Source of the DNA: Altererythrobacter sp. BO-6
GTDB taxonomy: Bacteria; Pseudomonadota; Alphaproteobacteria; Sphingomonadales; Sphingomonadaceae
NCBI RefSeq assembly: GCF_011047315.1
Contig: NZ_CP049259.1
Coordinates: forward strand, 2,046,001-2,110,000
Length of the DNA stretch: 64,000 nucleotides
Direction of reading: 5' to 3'
Made by a program: the position numbers and the translations under genes. Positions 61,754 to 64,000 of the stretch are shown piece after piece; position 1 is the first letter of the stretch; the number at the start of each line of letters is the position of its first letter. Below the pieces are notes generated by a model. The model was not told the origin of the DNA, searched no databases, and saw only the letters and a list, made by a program, of their open reading frames with translations.

Positions 61754-63232
61754 ATGATGGCCGAGTTCGGCCAGGCTCCGATGAGCCTGAAGCTCGATCT
61801 CAATACTTACGAGGAATCGCCAACCCACATCGCTGCCTTTCGCAGACGTTCCGGTTGGCTGATGATGGCAAGAGCGACGATCCAGAGTGAGCGACACCTG
61901 CTTAGCGACAAGCTGATCGTTGCCTGTTTCGATCATGGTGAACCGATCCCGTCCTGGCGTGCAGTTCATCTGACCCAATGCCACTGGCATGACCTTGAAG
62001 AGTGCTGTGAAGAGCCGCCCGAATTGCTCGACGACCTTTTGTGCGAGGAGGAAGGTGCGTTCTACCTGCGCTGGCAGCGCGAGACCAATCGCGAGCTTGC
62101 CGAGTTGCACGAACGGACCGAGCGACAGCTTGAAATTCTCGAAGCACGCAACCGCATCAATTCTCGTCAGCTCGAGCGCCAGATGGCGGAACTTCGAAGG
62201 CGCCGTAGGTTGCCGGACACAAGCCCCGAAGCGCGCAACGCCCTTTCTGCGATCATCCGTGATCTAGAATCAGAACTGGACGAGGAGGCAGCGAATTTGA
62301 TTTTGCGCCGCCGCCGGATTCTGAAACGCGCTGAAGCGGCGGAAGAGGCCCTGTGGCAGCGCGAGGACATCTTGTTTGAAGTCGAGCCCCTTTTCGTCGT
62401 CCACTGGCGTGCAGGAAATCTATCAGCCGAGCGGGGCACCAGTCACAGCTGGAGAGAAGGTCACTTCTATTCGACTCCAAGAGTTTTCAATGCGCCAAAG
62501 CTCAGGTTTCCAGGGGTCGTGCTGGCTGAAATCAAAGATTCCTTGCGACGAAGCGCCGATGAAAAAAAGGAGGAAATGGCGGGACCCGATCCCGTTGCAA
62601 GGCCCCGGCCGGAAGACCTGCCCAAGGCCGCCCCCATCAGGAAGAAGATCATCGGTGAGGCCATTCCCGTCAAAGGGCTGCGCGCTCCTCCGAGGACTTT
62701 GCGGCCTAAACAGGTAACTCCCGACGGTATTCCCCGTCCGGCTGGCCAACAGACGCTCTCGGAAATCGATGAGGACCTCCAAGCCAAGCGTTCGGCCTTG
62801 GCCGAAAAGCTGAAAGCGCTCGAAATCAAGGGCCGCAAGTTCCTTCCTGGTTCACCCAAGACACGTCGCAATCAGATGGAGCGCGCAGATGTGGAACGGC
62901 AGATCGCTGCATTAGACCTCCGGATTTCTGCTGCAGCCAAGAAGCCCAAACAGGAAGCCGGACCGAAGAGAGACCAGGGGCCATGGACGCCAGAGCGGGT
63001 CAGTTTGCTGAAGAAAATGTGGTTGGAAGGTCATTCTGCGAACGAGATTGCTGCGACGCTTGGCGGCACGAAACGCAACGCTGTGATCGGCAAAGCAAAG
63101 CGCCTTGGGCTGCCCTTCATTTACGGGAAAGAAAACCCGACGGATTCCTCGAACCCGACAGACCGAACCAAGCTGGATCTGGAGCGGGAGCTTCTGCGAC
63201 GGCTGGAAAGATCAGGTGATGGCGCTTCTTGA
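61754..63232 (+). CDS. coiled-coil protein with C-terminal GcrA-type DNA-binding domain
   Basis: 492 residues; GGAGG lies nine bases before the ATG, 13 bases after the helicase gene. The N-terminal 95 residues are unknown, residues about 95-210 form an Arg/Glu-rich coiled coil, and the middle is Pro/Lys-rich. Residues about 409-455 match the N-terminal DNA-binding domain of GcrA: GPWTPERVSLLKKMWLEGHS, ANEIAATLGGTKRNAVIGKA, KRLGLP. In Caulobacter that domain binds GANTC sites methylated by CcrM. The sigma-binding tail of GcrA is absent. I infer a methylation- or site-reading subunit for the helicase and methyltransferase encoded on either side. Confidence 0.85.
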   Translation: MMAEFGQAPMSLKLDLNTYEESPTHIAAFRRRSGWLMMARATIQSERHLLSDKLIVACFDHGEPIPSWRAVHLTQCHWHDLEECCEEPPELLDDLLCEEEGAFYLRWQRETNRELAELHERTERQLEILEARNRINSRQLERQMAELRRRRRLPDTSPEARNALSAIIRDLESELDEEAANLILRRRRILKRAEAAEEALWQREDILFEVEPLFVVHWRAGNLSAERGTSHSWREGHFYSTPRVFNAPKLRFPGVVLAEIKDSLRRSADEKKEEMAGPDPVARPRPEDLPKAAPIRKKIIGEAIPVKGLRAPPRTLRPKQVTPDGIPRPAGQQTLSEIDEDLQAKRSALAEKLKALEIKGRKFLPGSPKTRRNQMERADVERQIAALDLRISAAAKKPKQEAGPKRDQGPWTPERVSLLKKMWLEGHSANEIAATLGGTKRNAVIGKAKRLGLPFIYGKENPTDSSNPTDRTKLDLERELLRRLERSGDGAS

Positions 63233-63256
63233 ATCTTGGGAATTCGGACACTGAAA

Positions 63257-63337
63257 ATGAATATCGGCATGTGGAAAATATTACTCTTTCTCAAGGCTAT
63301 CGCGTCAGGAAACATAACGATAGAAAAGACCGTATGA
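63257..63337 (+). CDS. possible 26-residue leader peptide before the methyltransferase
   Basis: MNIGMWKILLFLKAIASGNI then six residues and a TGA that overlaps the methyltransferase ATG by four bases (ATGA). The ribosome site is weak. It may couple translation of the methyltransferase; it may also be chance. Confidence 0.25.
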   Translation: MNIGMWKILLFLKAIASGNITIEKTV

Positions 63338-64000
63338 CCAAGAAGACCAAGCTTGAACTGACCTGGCCCGGCAAGGACGAACGGCCGAAGCTCGAACCGC
63401 GCATTCTGATCGAGGATCCCGCGAAGAGCTATCACGCCAGCGTGCGGCGGGATGGCGATGTGTTCGACAATATGCTGATCAAGGGTGACAATTTGCTCGC
63501 GCTCAAGGCGCTGGAGCAGGATTATCAGGGCAAGGTGAAGTGCGTTTACATCGACCCGCCCTATAATACCGGGCAAGCGTTTGAGTATTATGACGACGGT
63601 CTAGAGGTCTCGCTGTGGCTTTCACTCATGCGCGACCGACTCTCTATATTGCGCAATCTACTCGCCGACGATGGTGTGATTTTCATTCAGATTGACGACA
63701 ACTACCTGTTCCATCTCAAAATCATTTGCGACGAGATTTTCGGAATATCTAATTTTGTAAACGTCATATCGATTAAGACCAAGAATAGCTCTGGAGCGAG
63801 CGGCGGCGGTGAAGATCGTCGCCTGAAGAAGCACACCGAGTTTCTGCTTTGTTATGGGCGTGAACAATTCACAGCTTTCAATCCGGTTTATTCAGAGCAA
63901 CGATTGGATGAGTTGCTCGATGACATGGCGGCAGAAGGCAAGAGCTTTAAGTATACATCAGTTATGACCCATCGCGGATCATCCGAGTATATTGGATCAA
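63334..64000 (+). CDS. type III Mod-like adenine DNA methyltransferase (3' end outside window)
   Basis: The first 222 residues of an N4/N6 methyltransferase. Motif IV is CVYIDPPYNTG (DPPY), preceded by MLIKGDNLLALKALE, and followed by DDGVIFIQIDDNYLFHLKII. This order is that of type III Mod and related beta-class adenine methyltransferases. It shares the operon with the SNF2 and GcrA-domain genes. From about 63600 the codon use turns distinctly AT-rich compared with the first 250 bases, suggesting the specificity part was exchanged. A type III Res or other nuclease may follow outside the window. Confidence 0.9.
   Translation, partial: MTKKTKLELTWPGKDERPKLEPRILIEDPAKSYHASVRRDGDVFDNMLIKGDNLLALKALEQDYQGKVKCVYIDPPYNTGQAFEYYDDGLEVSLWLSLMRDRLSILRNLLADDGVIFIQIDDNYLFHLKIICDEIFGISNFVNVISIKTKNSSGASGGGEDRRLKKHTEFLLCYGREQFTAFNPVYSEQRLDELLDDMAAEGKSFKYTSVMTHRGSSEYIGS

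Noticed and set aside
58828..64000. DISARM system
   Set aside because: SNF2 helicase plus methyltransferase is reminiscent of type I DISARM, but no drmA, drmB or drmC is seen and the methyltransferase is type III Mod-like. The downstream part is missing, so the name cannot be used.

Overview
The window looks like a chromosome segment of a high-GC alphaproteobacterium, most likely Sphingomonadales and probably Erythrobacteraceae or a close relative. The reasons are: rpoB, rpoC, groEL and polA of alphaproteobacterial type; GapR (DUF2312), DUF1244 and a GcrA-type DNA-binding domain, which are largely alphaproteobacterial families; a class of short inverted repeat (core TTCGACAAGCTCAGG) that I know from sphingomonads; and a CIRCE-controlled groESL. 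The taxon is inferred from family content, not from a database search.

Bases 1-49350 are ordinary core genome. From the left: an MscS-type channel (cut by the window edge) and polA; a small Ala/Glu lipoprotein; a class A beta-lactamase-like hydrolase; a baeRF12/host-attachment protein; a secreted DUF305/LVIVD protein; groES-groEL with CIRCE; a MATE exporter; rplJ-rplL on the minus strand; a DJ-1/PfpI protein; an HTH/DUF2975 pair; then rpoB-rpoC on the plus strand from its own promoter. The usual rplJL-rpoBC cluster is therefore split and inverted. After rpoC come a small unknown protein, gltX, a PilZ protein, pyk, a DUF1244-gapR-ybjQ-acetyltransferase run, an alpha/beta hydrolase with a probable frameshift near its start, a CPBP protease, yebC-ruvC, an ArsC-like protein, a GlpQ-type phosphodiesterase, ubiG, lysC, a membrane-tethered redoxin, a PilZ-HTH fusion, a degenerate GGDEF protein, purT, nitronate monooxygenase, purU, secreted unknowns, a quinohaemoprotein dehydrogenase with a phosphatase-like partner, a paraslipin/NfeD pair and an NDUFA9-like reductase.

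At 49355-49441 lies tRNA-Leu(CAG). Directly beside it is a P4-type tyrosine integrase, and from there to the window edge the content is accessory: a genomic island integrated at the tRNA. It holds an excisionase-like HTH protein and an Xre regulator, divergent around a perfect palindrome; a small protein with HUH-Rep-like motifs; two paralogous unknown genes, each with a conserved stem-loop over its start codon and a terminator-like hairpin after its stop, bracketing a PD-(D/E)XK nuclease and an EEP-family nuclease; a DUF4145/HEPN-like protein overlapping a second PD-(D/E)XK protein; and finally an operon of SNF2 helicase, a coiled-coil protein ending in a GcrA-type DNA-binding domain, and a type III Mod-like adenine methyltransferase that runs off the window.

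The last operon is the best candidate for an undescribed system. GcrA proteins read adenine-methylated DNA through this domain, so a GcrA-type reader encoded between a DNA translocase and an adenine methyltransferase suggests a methylation-sensing defence system. The paralogous hairpin-gene-terminator units are the second most unusual structure.
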